From Lingula anatina (lineage: Eukaryota; Brachiopoda; Lingulata; Lingulida; Lingulidae): a stretch of DNA of 64,000 bases. Below the pieces are notes generated by a model. It searched no databases, was not told where the DNA came from, and worked only from the letters and a program-made list of their open reading frames with translations. The position numbers and the translations under genes were made by a program. The DNA is taken from positions 56,784 through 120,783 of the forward strand of contig NW_019775459.1 in the NCBI RefSeq assembly GCF_001039355.2. The letters run 5' to 3'. This document shows, piece by piece, positions 1 through 11,085 of this stretch (position 1 is its first letter; the number at the start of each line of letters is the position of its first letter).

Positions 1-1093
1 GGTTAACTCCTCAACAATCATAAAAAGACTTTTGGTATCCGAGTTGTCTATGCGTTTTTTGTGGTAGTCAGATTTCAGTTGATCAGCACGGCGACAGTAC
101 TCTAGGCGTTTTTCTTTGTGAATTTGGCGATGGACTTCCAGACCGGTGTTGCGCCATTTACGCTCACATTTTCTAACTGATTTTCGCATCTCAGACAGTT
201 CACTACAAAACCATGGCGCTGTTGACTTACTGCGTGTTACTCGAGTATTGACTGGAGCAAGTTCGTCGAGAATGGTGGTTATGGTGTTGTGATATGAATG
301 CAGAAGATTGTCCACATCTTCTGAAGTAGTGTTTCCAATTGCATTGGTATCAGGTGGGAAGGAGTTAAAGGCAGATTGAAGTTTTGCTTTAAGAACATCA
401 GAGTCAATTTCTTTCAGGTTTCTACGTGAAGTCGTAGTTTTAACCGCAGGAGGACGAGCCACATTCAGACAGAATTCTATAAGACTATGGTCTGAATTCA
501 AGTAGTCTGTTGAGTCAGTTGAAAAGAGAAGATTATCTGATGCGCGAGTTATCAATAAGTCAAGAGTGTGCCCTTTTTGGTGAGTTGGGAAATTGATGTG
601 CTGTTGAAGATCTCTAGAAAATATAATTTCATTCAGAACTGAAGCATCACGGGAATGAGAATTATCAACATGAACATTGAAATCCCCGGCGATTATGAGA
701 TGGCCTGGTTTTGGGACGACTTTTTCCAATAAGGTTGCAAATTCACCAAAGAAGTCCGAGATCGGGTTGTTTGGAGGACGGTAGATGAGAAGAAATTGCA
801 GTGTTTCACTTTTTGATGTAAAAACAATGTCTAAAGATTCTATTGATTTCATGGAATGTTTTTGTTTTTTAACCATTTTGAGACGAGGATGGGCTAAAAT
901 AGCTACCCCTCCACCTCTCTTTCCAGTCCGACATTCATGATGGAAGGAATACCCAGGTAAACTTGATGTAATCTCTGAGATGATTGGGTCTCTGTTAGAT
1001 TTGATCCAAGTTTCTGTCAGGAGAAAAATGTCCAAGTTTTCTTCGTAGATGTGGGATGACAAGAGGCTTAAATGCCTGCCGCGCCTGCCGAGT
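1..1093 (-). mobile_element. non-LTR retrotransposon (LINE) fragment, endonuclease part of ORF2
   Basis: Read on the minus strand, one open frame runs from about 1093 to the window edge without a stop. It matches the apurinic-like endonuclease (EEP fold) of a non-LTR retrotransposon, the enzyme that nicks target DNA to prime reverse transcription. Visible landmarks in order: LLTETW (catalytic Glu), a glycine-rich RGGGVAI segment, LLIYRPPN, the GDFNVH motif (catalytic Asp/Asn) and NSDHSLIEF (the SDH motif). A basic linker leading towards the reverse transcriptase follows, but the RT domain lies past the left edge. An in-frame stop near 1095 bounds the frame upstream. The family looks CR1/L2-like, which is inference. 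It has the same orientation as EXOSC10 and probably sits in one of its introns. Confidence 0.85.
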
Positions 1094-1119
1094 CAGCTAG
1101 GGGTAAAGATAATTACCTC

Positions 1120-1260
1120 CTAACAGTTTTACTAGGCGTGACAGACGTTTAAGCCGGTTAGTTTTATAGCTATTTAGTGAGATTCCCCAGGGAGATAGAT
1201 CTATCCAAATATATGTGGGAATGGTCCCTTACTCAGCTACTGCAACTTAAGGATATCCCC
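1120..1260. repeat. fragment of an interspersed repeat also seen near 43.2 kb
   Basis: The stretch around AGGCGTGACAGAC followed by TAAGCC, and GGGAATGGTCCCTTA further on, recurs in inverted orientation at about 43150-43280 (AGGCGTGACAGACACCTAAG, GGGAATGGTCTCTTAA). This indicates one dispersed repeat family. No coding frame is visible. The DNA from here to about 2270 otherwise shows nothing recognisable. Confidence 0.4.
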
Positions 1261-2277
1261 TTAAGTGTCTTCGTTGTCGGGAAAACCACATTGTATTTTC
1301 CGAGATGCATGAAGTGTTATAATTACATGTGAAGCACCCCATTCCAGTGACTCATAAATGGGACTTTTTTCCCTCGTCCTTCGTAAACGAAGCCCTAATT
1401 CTAAATTATTAGTGATTTTCATCTCGCCAAACTTGCATTTCAATGAAATATCCATAAAGTTTTATCTAAAACGATTTGTGATTTGGTGACTTTATTTCCC
1501 CTGAGCTGTGATCAGACCTCCCCCCAAATATGAGCCTCCTACTACAAAATGCGCAATGAATATATACGTCTACTTTATGCATAGGCGTTTTTTTACAAGG
1601 AAGAAACTGTCCACTTAGCAATATCAACATGGTACATGTACTTACCGCAAGGAGAGCAAGTGTTCTTCCCAGTTCCACAGACAGCAGATATCTTGAAGAG
1701 AACGAAGTGTCGCCTCCCAACCTCTTTCCTGGACCCTGCAGTTTTTAATAATGGCGTCAGGTTACGTAGTCATGTGCCTGATATATACATAACTGACATA
1801 CACTGATGATAAGGTTATCAGATAGTTCTTCAGTTGTATGTGTCACATGTGAACATGTTTTATATCACCAAGTAGGGGCCAGGAACTCTGTATAGATATG
1901 TTGTCCTGTCTCCCAGACTGGACGTGGTGATACCATTGTTTGAACTAGAACAGTTACACTACTCTAGTACTGTATGGACCTGGGCTACTGTGTTGATACG
2001 GTGACGTGTATACAAGATAAGTCTTCGGATAAACTGGTTAGAAATACTGAAACACGTGCACGTATGAAATATATAATAGGCATAAAACATAGCGATGGCA
2101 ATAGCTGCTATCCAGAATATTTTAGCTCCGCGTTTAGCTTTTAAAAAAAAATCCTTCGCAAATGTCTGTTAGTGAAGGGTATATTGACTGCATTCCCGCA
2201 GATTTAGACCCCATTCCAACATATTTTAGATCGATCTATCCCTGTGGGGAGTCTCACTAGATTACTGTCAGCTTAGC

Positions 2278-2520
2278 CGGTGTCATGTACCAGAAGGTCC
2301 CTCATGACAGAAAGTCCGGGACTCGTTATTTCAGAAACCAGGCGTCGTACGGACCCCTGGTTTCTGAAATAACGGGTCCCGGACTCTGTATCATGGTAAT
2401 TGGATATAATATACAGGGTCCCCCGGACCCAGCATTTAACTGGACCCTACGTTTCATGACAGCTATCACGAAACACAGAGTCCGCTCGTCATACAGAATA
2501 ACTGGGTCTAAAAGCTAGGG
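2278..2520. repeat. GGGTCC-rich palindromic repeat, copy 1 (short)
   Basis: About 240 bp built of nested inverted repeats. The core is a hairpin of roughly 30-bp arms (AGTCCGGGACTCGTTATTTC... folding on ...GAAATAACGGGTCCCGGACT) around a short loop near 2345. A second palindrome, CAGGGTCCCCCGGACCC, lies at about 2416. It is nearly identical to 4251-4490. The open frame through it is a by-product of the repeat and is not a gene. Confidence 0.7.
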
Positions 2521-2644
2521 TCCTAATGTAGATATTTAGTAAAAGCGCTTTATATTGACAATCTGGGTATAATAGAATTATAATAAAGCAAAGCCCTTGA
2601 TGCAAGTAAATATAATATAACAAAAAGGCGGTGGTTTGCACAAC

Positions 2645-2765
2645 GTCCTGGTGGTGTAGTGGACAGCGACACAGGTGGTGAGCCTACTGTGGTATCCAAT
2701 GACAGGGAAGTTTGCAGTAATTTAACAATATATGTTGGTTCTAGTCCAACTCTAGAGTTGACTTT
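2645..2765 (+). repeat. tRNA-derived SINE-like unit
   Basis: TGGTGTAGTGG at 2652-2662 fits an RNA polymerase III A box and GGTTCTAGTCC at 2737-2747 fits a B box. Their spacing of about 75-85 bp is too long for a plain tRNA, and no cloverleaf can be closed by eye. A SINE head or decayed tRNA-derived repeat is more likely than a working tRNA gene. Confidence 0.35.
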
Positions 2766-2953
2766 ATAACGCCTCAATTTTCACTCTTTTTTTTTTTTTA
2801 ATCTATAGTTAAATATTCAACTTACTGTCCATTTATTGTGTTTCATTTCGCAATAAAATGTGATATATACACACTTTTGATTACATTTCATACCTTTTTT
2901 TTAATTGGACTTACTTAAAATATATCCCACACATCCCATTTCATTGTGATGCT

Positions 2954-3170
2954 TTGGACTGAATATACGCGTGACTTATTTGAATACCACTCGCAAATGT
3001 GTGTAAGCTAGTGGTACACAATGAATCGATGCTAAGCTGTGCAAAACGTTTCTTTTCTTTAGACTATACGCGTGACTTAGTCTACAATGACTACCACTCA
3101 TAAATGTGTGACAGCTAGCGTTATACAGTGCATCAATGCCAAATTGTGCAAAATATGTATTTTCTTGAAA
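2954..3170. repeat. tandem duplication of a ~105-bp unit
   Basis: Two diverged direct copies, about 2954-3058 and 3062-3170. Each contains TATACGCGTGACTTA, then ACCACTC, AAATGTGTG, AGCTAG and TGTGCAAAA in the same order. No coding potential is seen. Confidence 0.6.
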
Positions 3171-3407
3171 CTGACGAAATTAATTAGTTATCAAATATAC
3201 ATGCTTATGGGGCGTAATTGAAAAAGTACTCTTAATTTTATTTAACAAATTATATAAAGTTCTAATTTAAGTTGCATACCCTAAATGAAAAAGGAATCAA
3301 TCCAAAAGGAATGTATTCCATGTTTCTCAGGGTATAAAATGTCTAGCTCTTCGCGATGTCTTACTCTGTCAGCAGGGATTTTCAAGCAGTGCGACTTTAT
3401 TTACAAT

Positions 3408-3481
3408 ATGGCAGGTACAGAAGACGAACATCCAACAATCAGAAAAGAGCAATCAGGAGAAGCGCCGCAAACCATTATAAA
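3408..3481 (+). other. possible isolated first coding exon (weak)
   Basis: An ATG at 3408 opens 24 codons starting MAGTEDEHPTIRKEQ, followed by a good donor (AA|GTAAGT). No continuing exon or homology is recognised downstream, where 3500-4070 is AT-rich and featureless. It is listed only because the donor is strong; chance is the likelier explanation. Confidence 0.12.
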
Positions 3482-4077
3482 GTAAGTTTTATACATTTAT
3501 TATACCCGCTTAACTTCAAGACTGTTTAATAAAAGCGCAACTTACATGTACATTTAAGGTACATATTTATCTTTCTGTTTTAGCTTGTAAGCGGCTGCTT
3601 ATGTTACAGAGTTGTAAGAAAGATAGTTGGAGTAGAGAGTGGGAAGGAAGAGAGGGAGAAGGAGGAAAGTAGTAGAAAGCGAAGATAAGAAATTGCCTTG
3701 TTACAAGAAATGCACGACAAAGAGAAAATGAAATTGAGGAGAAAAGACAACAACTATACTGATTAATAAAATAAACTTTTTTGTAAAATCAGGAAGTTCA
3801 CCAAAGGCACTTATATATTCTGAATAAATTTATATTTCTTTAGTGATGTTCTTTCTCAATTGCATACAAAAGATAAAACTGCAAATTAAAGTTTATGAAA
3901 TGAGAATAATGCACATTTATACTACGTGTTACACTATAACAGAGGTTAGTAATGTTTACTTTACCTTTAATCCTTATAATTCTTCCCTCTGTATCAGTCA
4001 ACATCATGTTCAATGTTATTTTTAAATTGCATGTTTTAAGTGTGAGATTTCATTATTGCGGACTTTCAGTATTAAAA

Positions 4078-4495
4078 CGTAGGGTCCTAGGAATTTCCCT
4101 ACTGAAATTGAGTGTCTAGGGGGACTCTACATTTCAGAACATAGAGTCCGGGACCCGTTATTTCGAGACAGGGAGTCCGCCGGACTCTCAGTTTTAAAAC
4201 ACCGGGTCCGCCGGACCCTAGAATGGTAGGACTCTGTGTTGCTTGACACCGGTGTCATGTACCAGAAGGTCCCCCATGACAGAAAGTCCGGGACCCGTTA
4301 TTTCAGAAACCAGGGGTCCTACGGACCCCTGGTTTCTGAAATAACGAGTCCCAGACTCTGTATCATGATAATTGAATATAATATACAGGGTCCCCCGGAC
4401 CCTGCATTTAACCGGACCCTACGTTTCATGACAGCTATCACGAAACACAGAGTCCGCCCGTCATACAGAAGAACTTGGTCTAAAAGCTAGGGTCC
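4078..4495. repeat. GGGTCC-rich palindromic repeat, copy 2 (long)
   Basis: About 420 bp. The right 240 bp repeat copy 1 (2278-2520) almost exactly. The left part adds further small palindromes: GGAGTCCGCCGGACTC near 4170, GGGTCCGCCGGACCCT near 4205 and AGAGTCCGGGACCC near 4144. TAGGGTCCTA occurs at both ends (about 4080 and 4489). The many short perfect hairpins suggest a foldback or MITE-like element; no transposase is present. Confidence 0.65.
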
Positions 4496-4589
4496 TACTG
4501 TAGAATAGNTNTATATTGGCCCTAAGACAATTCTGAGCTTAAGAAGAAAACGTCTTCTTGCCTATTGATAAATATTTTCTTTACATGAT

Positions 4590-4785
4590 CTATATAAGTA
4601 TTTTCCCATGATTCACATTTTCTTCATGAGTCAATTCTCCCATGAATGAGATTTTTACACAGCCAATTCTCTCACGATTCATTGTTTTATGCAGCCGATT
4701 CCCCCATGATTCACATTTTCTACCACAGTCACTCCCAAGATTCACATTTTCACAGTCCATTCTCCCATGATTCACAGTTTTCTCA
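4590..4785. repeat. minisatellite abutting the EXOSC10 exon 9 donor
   Basis: About six imperfect copies of a ~33-bp unit built around CCCATGATTCACATTTTC. The array stops directly at the splice donor of EXOSC10 exon 9 (donor at 4785-4786), so on the minus strand the intron begins inside or beside it. Confidence 0.6.
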
Positions 4786-4786
4786 C

Positions 4787-7700
4787 CTTGACAATCCCAG
4801 GATCTGTGAAGACCTCATTCAGCAAGTACAGATCTCCCCTCAAGGTCAGGGTGTCTATCACATAGTCATGGTCTCCAGTTGATATCTGCATTAGACACGT
4901 GATGCCTTGGTAGGTTCTGTAAGAATGGTGCTGTAAAAGAGAGAGAATTCTGGATATTACTTCTATCAAATTGAATGGTGGAGGTTACATTTTCATTGGT
5001 ATTTGTTTGAGAACAAGATACTTCAAAAAGATCTTTACAAATTTGGATGAAGTTTTCAGTTCATGACAGACAGTTATTCAGGAGGAAAACAGTGCTTACA
5101 AATTCAACTAAAGTCCAAGTCTCCTAATATTACATTTGATAACAATTTTGACTGAATAGGGATAGATCTCCCAATATAATCTATTATAATTATATTCATA
5201 TTTTGCCTTGGTAGAAGCTGCAATCTTGGAGTGCTCTCTATTATTGCATTTGAAACATCTCACTTGGAATTATATTATATTATATTTAAATTCCCAAGAT
5301 TTGAAATCCTGCATAAATTTACTTATAAAAAATTATACTTTATTATATGAACCAAACCCTCTTTCAGAACTTTATGACTATCTCTTTTAAAGTTGTTACT
5401 ACTAACAAAAACTTTGTGTAAGGACTTGGGGCATGTCATGTATTAGGCAATATACATTTCTCCCCCCAATTAAATAAGACACAACTTTTTTATTGCATAG
5501 TGTTAGCCCAGACGTACCTCCAAATCCACAGCAATTAATTTCTCCTCCTTCAGTCTGTCTATCATCTCTACGAGGGTCGGAGTGGTGTCAACATAGGTGA
5601 GGGGAGTGTCTTCCAGAGACTTTGGAGGCTAAAAATAATAATACGCGTGCATTTCAGTTAGATGTCATTAGGGACTTTCAAACCTTTAATTTGCATTAAT
5701 TCATTATACATTTTATTTATTATAATTATTGTAATTATAAATTACAGGCTTGCATGCACGCAAACATGCACGTGCAAACACACATCATTATACTGCTGTA
5801 ATGTATCACTATTAAAGTGTTATCTCGGCGAAGCAATACCAGTGAAATGTACTAAACATATAGTCATCACAACTGACCGGTAAGGAAAAAGTTGCCATTT
5901 TCAAAACAAGGACAAAACCCTACCTATTCTGAAATGAACGTTTCCTACTATTATCACCTTCCACATACAACAGACTTACCACTGGTTCCTTGGCTAAGAG
6001 TTGTTCTTCCTTTGGGGTGAACTGGTCCAGTTCATACTGATATGGATGAGGGTACCTGAAAATGTAGTGTAATCAAGGAATTAACACTTGAAAAATATTT
6101 CTTAACATGGATAACCTCAAAAATTGAGCTGTATATTCATTACATACAATGTATGAGGACATTGATTGGATAATTATGTTCTTCTTGATATCACTGCCTT
6201 TTGTGGATAATCAAATATATGAGAGAAAAAGATGATTTACTTTGAGTGTCACTTGTCACAGACATGTTTCTTTGGTATCTTAAGTAAGAATTAGAAAAGA
6301 CGCCACAGGTGTAGGGGAGAACAGGAAGCAAGTGCCTCTCTCCCTACCCTTAACTTAAAACTCCTGTATTCAGACGAGGTGAGTTAAGAAGGAAATGAAA
6401 AGCATTTGTCCCCCCCCCCTCTTACTTCAATATCAGAATCTTTAATGGATAAATTAGCAGGTATTTTCACTGACAATTTTTTTTTTATCTAAAACTTACT
6501 CCAGCCATTCAAACTGGTCTCCAAATTCATCTGTTTTGTCAATTATTTTTGGCACAAGACTCTCTGAAAAAAATTCCCAACATTTATTATAATAAGTAAA
6601 ATTGCTTCAGTGGACAATTTTCAATAAACTTGTATCATATTTAAAAAAAAAAACTAAATTTTGGATGACATATTGAATATGTTTTAGTGCAACACTATTC
6701 AATACCTACCCTCAAGAGATCTCAGAGCATTTGGTTTGTGTTTAATTTTGGGCACAAACGATGTGTTGGGTGAGTTGTCCACTTTGTCCTGAAACTTGAG
6801 CTGGGGTCTCTGGACAAACCTTGCAGCTAACAGCCTGTAGCTAGTGGCCTTCTGGGCTGGGCTTTCAGACGACTGGAATGACAAAAACAGAGACATGGTT
6901 AAGATGGTTTCATTCCTGAGCCATGTTTCCACTGAAATTGGGTCAACCCAACTTGACAGTCATAATCTATCTCAGCAGGTCTGCTGATTACAAACAGAAA
7001 TCGGAACTAAAAGAATAATGCTTACATCAAATATAACAGTAATGGGTGGGACAATGGTGGGATTAGGTTGGCTTCCTATAGTGAGCTAATCATAACCTGG
7101 AGATAGGCCCACCTAACGTATCTTAAATGCAGTGTCAGTGGATGGGACACATCTGGGATTAGATTGGTTTCTTGTGGTGAACTAAACACAATAGGTTCAC
7201 CTAATTACAACAAAACACCTTATTTAAGTATGATCTTATTTTACCTTTTTATTCCAGCTGGTATTGATGTGTTGTTTCTGTGTTACACTGGCCACAACTA
7301 AAGTGCTGTCCTGTTTCTTAATACCTGATGCCTCATCCAGAAAGGAACTCTAAAAGAAAAGAAAGATATGCAAAGTCATTGTGTTGCTAAGCCATTGTAA
7401 ATCCAATGGCTCCAAATTTTTTTGTTATCTGATGTGTTAATAGATAATTTACAGTTAAATAAAATGAAAGAAAAACAAAACTAATGGAAAAAAACAAGTA
7501 CTATTATGAAAAAAAAAACACTTAAAACACTAAATTATCTTGAAAAACTAGAGCAAAACTGTTACAAAATAAGTACTTTAAAAACACACTGAACCTTTTT
7601 TTTATAAACTTAACATACCACTCTCTCCAGCATCTGATCATTAGCGTCAACCAGTACATCAAATTTATCCTCTACTTCAACAGACTGACTTCCACCAGAC

Positions 7701-8679
7701 AGGTTGCCTTTTACATTCTGGTGTTTTAGTAAATCTTGCATTCTGCAAAAAAAAAAAAAAAAAAAACAGAAGGTTGCTTTTTCAAGTCTGGAGTTTGAGC
7801 AAGTTTAATTTGAAATGTATGTTGTGCAGGTTGCATTGTGGTGCTTTAGCAAGTCTTGAAATTTATAATTTAAACAAATCTGATACAATGTGGTACAAAA
7901 ATAAATTTTCTTTCCTGTTTTAAAGTTCAAGCCTGTTTAGAATTCTAGACATTAAATGCATTAACAAAAACCATGATTCCTTTATTAATTATGATGATGG
8001 CAATGATGGTAAATTTAAAACAAAAAGTTCCACAGTTAACATTTATTAACCAATAACCACAACAACGACAACAACAACAACAACAACAATAATAATAATG
8101 AAATTTACTCACAACTGCAAAACCCTCCTTCCTTCTACATTCATCAGTTCCCTAAATCCCCCAAAGCTGGAGTAGAAGTCATAGTCATTGCCTGCGGCCG
8201 GCAGCTCGTTGGATGCCCTGATTGCTCCCATTACCGACTGCAGGGCTTGCTGAAAGACAGAGAAGTAATACTAGCATATAGGCTTCCTAAATATACAGTG
8301 TATTATCAGAAATACTAGTTTGCCTAAATAGGTTGCTCTCTCTCTCTCTCTCTCTCTCTCAAACACACACACACACACACACACGATCTCTCTCCCACTC
8401 TCTCTCCCTACTCATTACCTCTCTGACTGCCCTGAAGCTACTACAGTGCGAATGCAAAATATAAAAGTTTACACATCATTTACCACACTATGGGACTGAC
8501 AGCAGACGTAATTTCTTTCTGCTACTGTCCAGAGAGAATATCAAAATAATTAAAACACATAAACGTCACTTGTGGGGCTTAAAGCAAGACATAATCATAC
8601 TTACTTGAGAGAATAATGAAACATCGCTATGGCCAGGTATAAACTCTGCCGACGTTTTATCTATTTCCTTCGAGTCCAT
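4787..8679 (-). CDS. EXOSC10: exosome component 10 (Rrp6 3'-5' exoribonuclease), 5' nine exons, partial
   Basis: Catalytic DEDD-family 3'-5' exoribonuclease of the nuclear exosome, acting in rRNA, snoRNA and RNA surveillance in nucleolus and nucleoplasm. Coding exons, first to last: 8605-8679, 8113-8249, 7619-7742, 7245-7349, 6710-6872, 6500-6563, 5980-6055, 5518-5628, 4787-4930. All junctions are GT/AG and in phase, giving 333 residues. The ATG at 8679 starts MDSKEIDKTSAEF. Residues up to about 125 match the N-terminal PMC2NT region (ASNELP, YDFY, KFDVLVDAND, LDEASG). Residues 125-245 carry the linker (RPQLKF, KVDNS, YPHPYQYEL). The exonuclease domain opens with AVDLE at the exon 8/9 junction followed by HHSYRTYQG, TCLMQIS and IDTLTLRGDLYLLNE; AVDLE holds the first catalytic acidic pair. 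The window ends before FHGAD-type exons, which I could not find in 1-4780. The family is about 880 residues, so the 3' part lies to the left. Confidence 0.95.
8058..8100. repeat. (AAC)n/(AAT)n microsatellite in EXOSC10 intron 2
   Basis: Trinucleotide run ACAACAACAACA passing into AATAATAATAATG. It ends 12 bp before exon 2 begins at 8113. Confidence 0.8.
8334..8384. repeat. (TC)n-(AC)n compound microsatellite in EXOSC10 intron 1
   Basis: About 13 TC units run into about 11 AC units, followed by degenerate CTCTC up to 8410. Confidence 0.85.
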
Positions 8680-9042
8680 GCTGTATTAACTTACGAAGCT
8701 TACCGTAATTTATGCTTTAGTTTCGATTTATTAAGCTAGCACATTACCTCTTTTTTTTACCAAAGAGACCCATAATAAGATAACCTTTCATATTTAGATA
8801 CATAAAGATTAAATCTAAACATTATTTTGCAAGAAAAACAATAAAACTTATTAAACGAATTCGAAAAAAAATAAAAAATACTGATCAACTCTAGGTATGC
8901 ATTGCGTTAGTTGGGACAGCATAGAGCAATAGGAAACATCCAGACTGCTGTTCATAAAAATAGTTTGCCCCAACTTAAAGAGTCGGCTGATGAGTGGATC
9001 AAAGTTCTAAGTTTTCTTTGAATCAAGACAAATCTGTAGTAT

Positions 9043-9345
9043 TGTAATAGGGTACATGTATTTCATGTATTCACAGGTATAAATATATATATATGTAATA
9101 GTATATTGTAGCGTACATTGATATAAGTGCCTTATTATAAATAGCTCTTGTATATAAATATGTGATATGAATATGCATACTGGTGTTAGCGCCCTTTTTA
9201 TGTCACGTGGGTCATGTGACCCTGGACTATAAAAGCGGTTGGCGCGTAATTCAAAGTGAGATACACCAGTGATCGGCTGTGTAGATAGTACGAATAAAGA
9301 TTTTTCTAAAAGGACAATACATTTTTTTGTCGTGCCTCGGTTACA
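9043..9345 (+). mobile_element. solo LTR of an LTR retrotransposon
   Basis: A 303-bp element with TGTAA at its left end and TTACA at its right end, a perfect 5-bp terminal inverted repeat of the TG...CA type. It is flanked by a 4-bp target duplication GTAT (9039-9042 and 9346-9349). Inside are a TATA box (TATAAAAG, from 9228) and a polyadenylation signal (AATAAA, 9293-9298) in the plus orientation, spaced as in a U3-R-U5 unit. No gag/pol or second LTR is adjacent, so it is a solo LTR left by recombination. The superfamily cannot be set from the LTR alone; a 4-bp duplication would suit Ty3/gypsy. Confidence 0.8.
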
Positions 9346-9610
9346 GTATTATATAAAATATTATAACATATTTTAGAGAAAATTAAATGATGGTTGCTTA
9401 GCCTACAAGTTTACTTTACCGATAGACTTAATAATTGAGCACCCAAGAACACCGTTTTAACGCCAATTTATTGACACCATTTGGTATTCCAAAACACTGC
9501 CAGTGATTTTTCTTAAAAGCTTAAATTTAGTTCAGATTTTATCGGTCTTATTATGTGATTTTCCTATGTGAATTATGTGTGTGATTTTATGTATGGACTC
9601 TTTTCTTTCA

Positions 9611-9612
9611 TA

Positions 9613-9647
<35 letters not shown>
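9611..9647. repeat. (AAAT)n microsatellite
   Basis: About nine AAAT units. The surrounding stretch 9350-10890, between EXOSC10 and the next gene, shows no splice-consistent gene on either strand. Confidence 0.85.
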
Positions 9648-10892
9648 GAATTATACTTTTTTTTGTTGCAAATTTGTAATGAGGGGTCCATAATTTCATG
9701 ACAAAAAAAATTAACCAAAATGACCGCACGGGATTGTAGCCATGCACATCAACTTTGCCAATTTTCGTAATAAAATCTGTGTTCAGGAATGAGGTTACAC
9801 GTACCACTGCGATTGCTATCTCACCTCGAAATAGAAAGGTGTTAAATTTACGATAAAAGACTTGAGTTGCCTATGCTTATACATTGCAACGAAAAAAATA
9901 AACGCTGATACTTTACATTTTTGAAGGGATTTTATTGTTTAAATCAGCTCAAAGATAGATGCATTATTGTAGAGTTACATGCAGGAAAAAAACTCATTTT
10001 CGGTATCTGGGTGATAATAAAGGCTTACAGATTCCTTAACTTGTACTTTATTACAGACATCAAAGAAAAGCACTCCGTGATATTTCAACTCAATTTTACT
10101 ATGTACTCACTGGAAATGGTCATAAAATCACAAAACAAAATCTTGCGTTTGAAATGCAGTCGTTTGCGAGTACCGGCCCCTTCAAAAGCATTATTTACAA
10201 TAAAACATAGCGGGGCATCTCCACTGGTCTATATACAAACCTGTTGCTATTTACAATTAAAACTCGTTAGAAATATGAATAAAATTGACTTCTCATAATA
10301 GACAAAGCTCGAAAGATCAAATAATCATTTCATGCAGGTAAGCAGATAGCATACTCCGTGCTTTGATTTGAAAAAAAAAAAATGGCGTGTGTGTTTGTCA
10401 ACCAAGATTTTAAATCTTCTGATCTCCACCTATCATATTTCGCTGTCGTCTGCACGCGGGTGTCACTAGCGCGCAGCTGTATTCATGGTGCGATCCAGTG
10501 GGAGGCAATGCGCACCCGACGACTGAAAGTTTTGCCGAGTGCCCAAGATTTTTGCATTACAACAGTGACAGCCACTAGAAGTTGGTGCAATTACTAGTAG
10601 AGCTGTCACCAGTGCCATTACACGTGCTTCGGTTCTTATAAAAGAAGTTGAAAAAGACCGCCAAACCTTCCCGTTCGTTTCTTACCCCTCCACCCCAAAT
10701 AAATAGATGAATAAAACTTCATCAATTTACATCTAACTTATATAGACCAAAAATGCACTGAATGACAGAAAAAGAAAAGAAAAGGAACAAACACATAATC
10801 TACAACCAAAAAGGTTAAAACAGTGATTCTAAATCAAGAAAATCAAGAATTAAAATTATTTTATCTCAAAATCAAGAAAATCAAAAATTATT

Positions 10893-11051
10893 CTATTCCT
10901 TCCCTCCAGATTTCCTGCTTTTGGTTTCCTTGATTCCGAGACCAACTACGGGAGGTAGACGCTGATTCTGCTCTATGTTGCTCCTGACATTGGCGGTGCT
11001 GTAGAGGTGTTTTATATGATGTTTGCCTGTAAGGAAAGTGCGTATGATTGA

Positions 11052-11085
<34 letters not shown>

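Noticed and set aside
1261-1720. Minus-strand open frames next to the LINE
   Set aside because: No family resemblance, no splice context, and they lie in repeat-derived DNA.
2645-2765. Functional tRNA gene
   Set aside because: A and B boxes are present but too far apart and no cloverleaf or acceptor stem closes.
3285-3485. 66-codon open frame as a stand-alone gene
   Set aside because: No similarity and no downstream exon; only its donor site is notable, so it is kept as a very weak exon candidate.
2285-4490. Open frames of 77 and 84 codons starting MYQKVPHD or similar, in two places
   Set aside because: They are translations of the two copies of the palindromic repeat; the protein similarity only reflects repeat identity.
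9532-10597. Open frames of 71-125 codons between EXOSC10 and the unknown gene
   Set aside because: They cross microsatellite or AT-rich DNA, lack recognisable motifs and have no matching splice partners.
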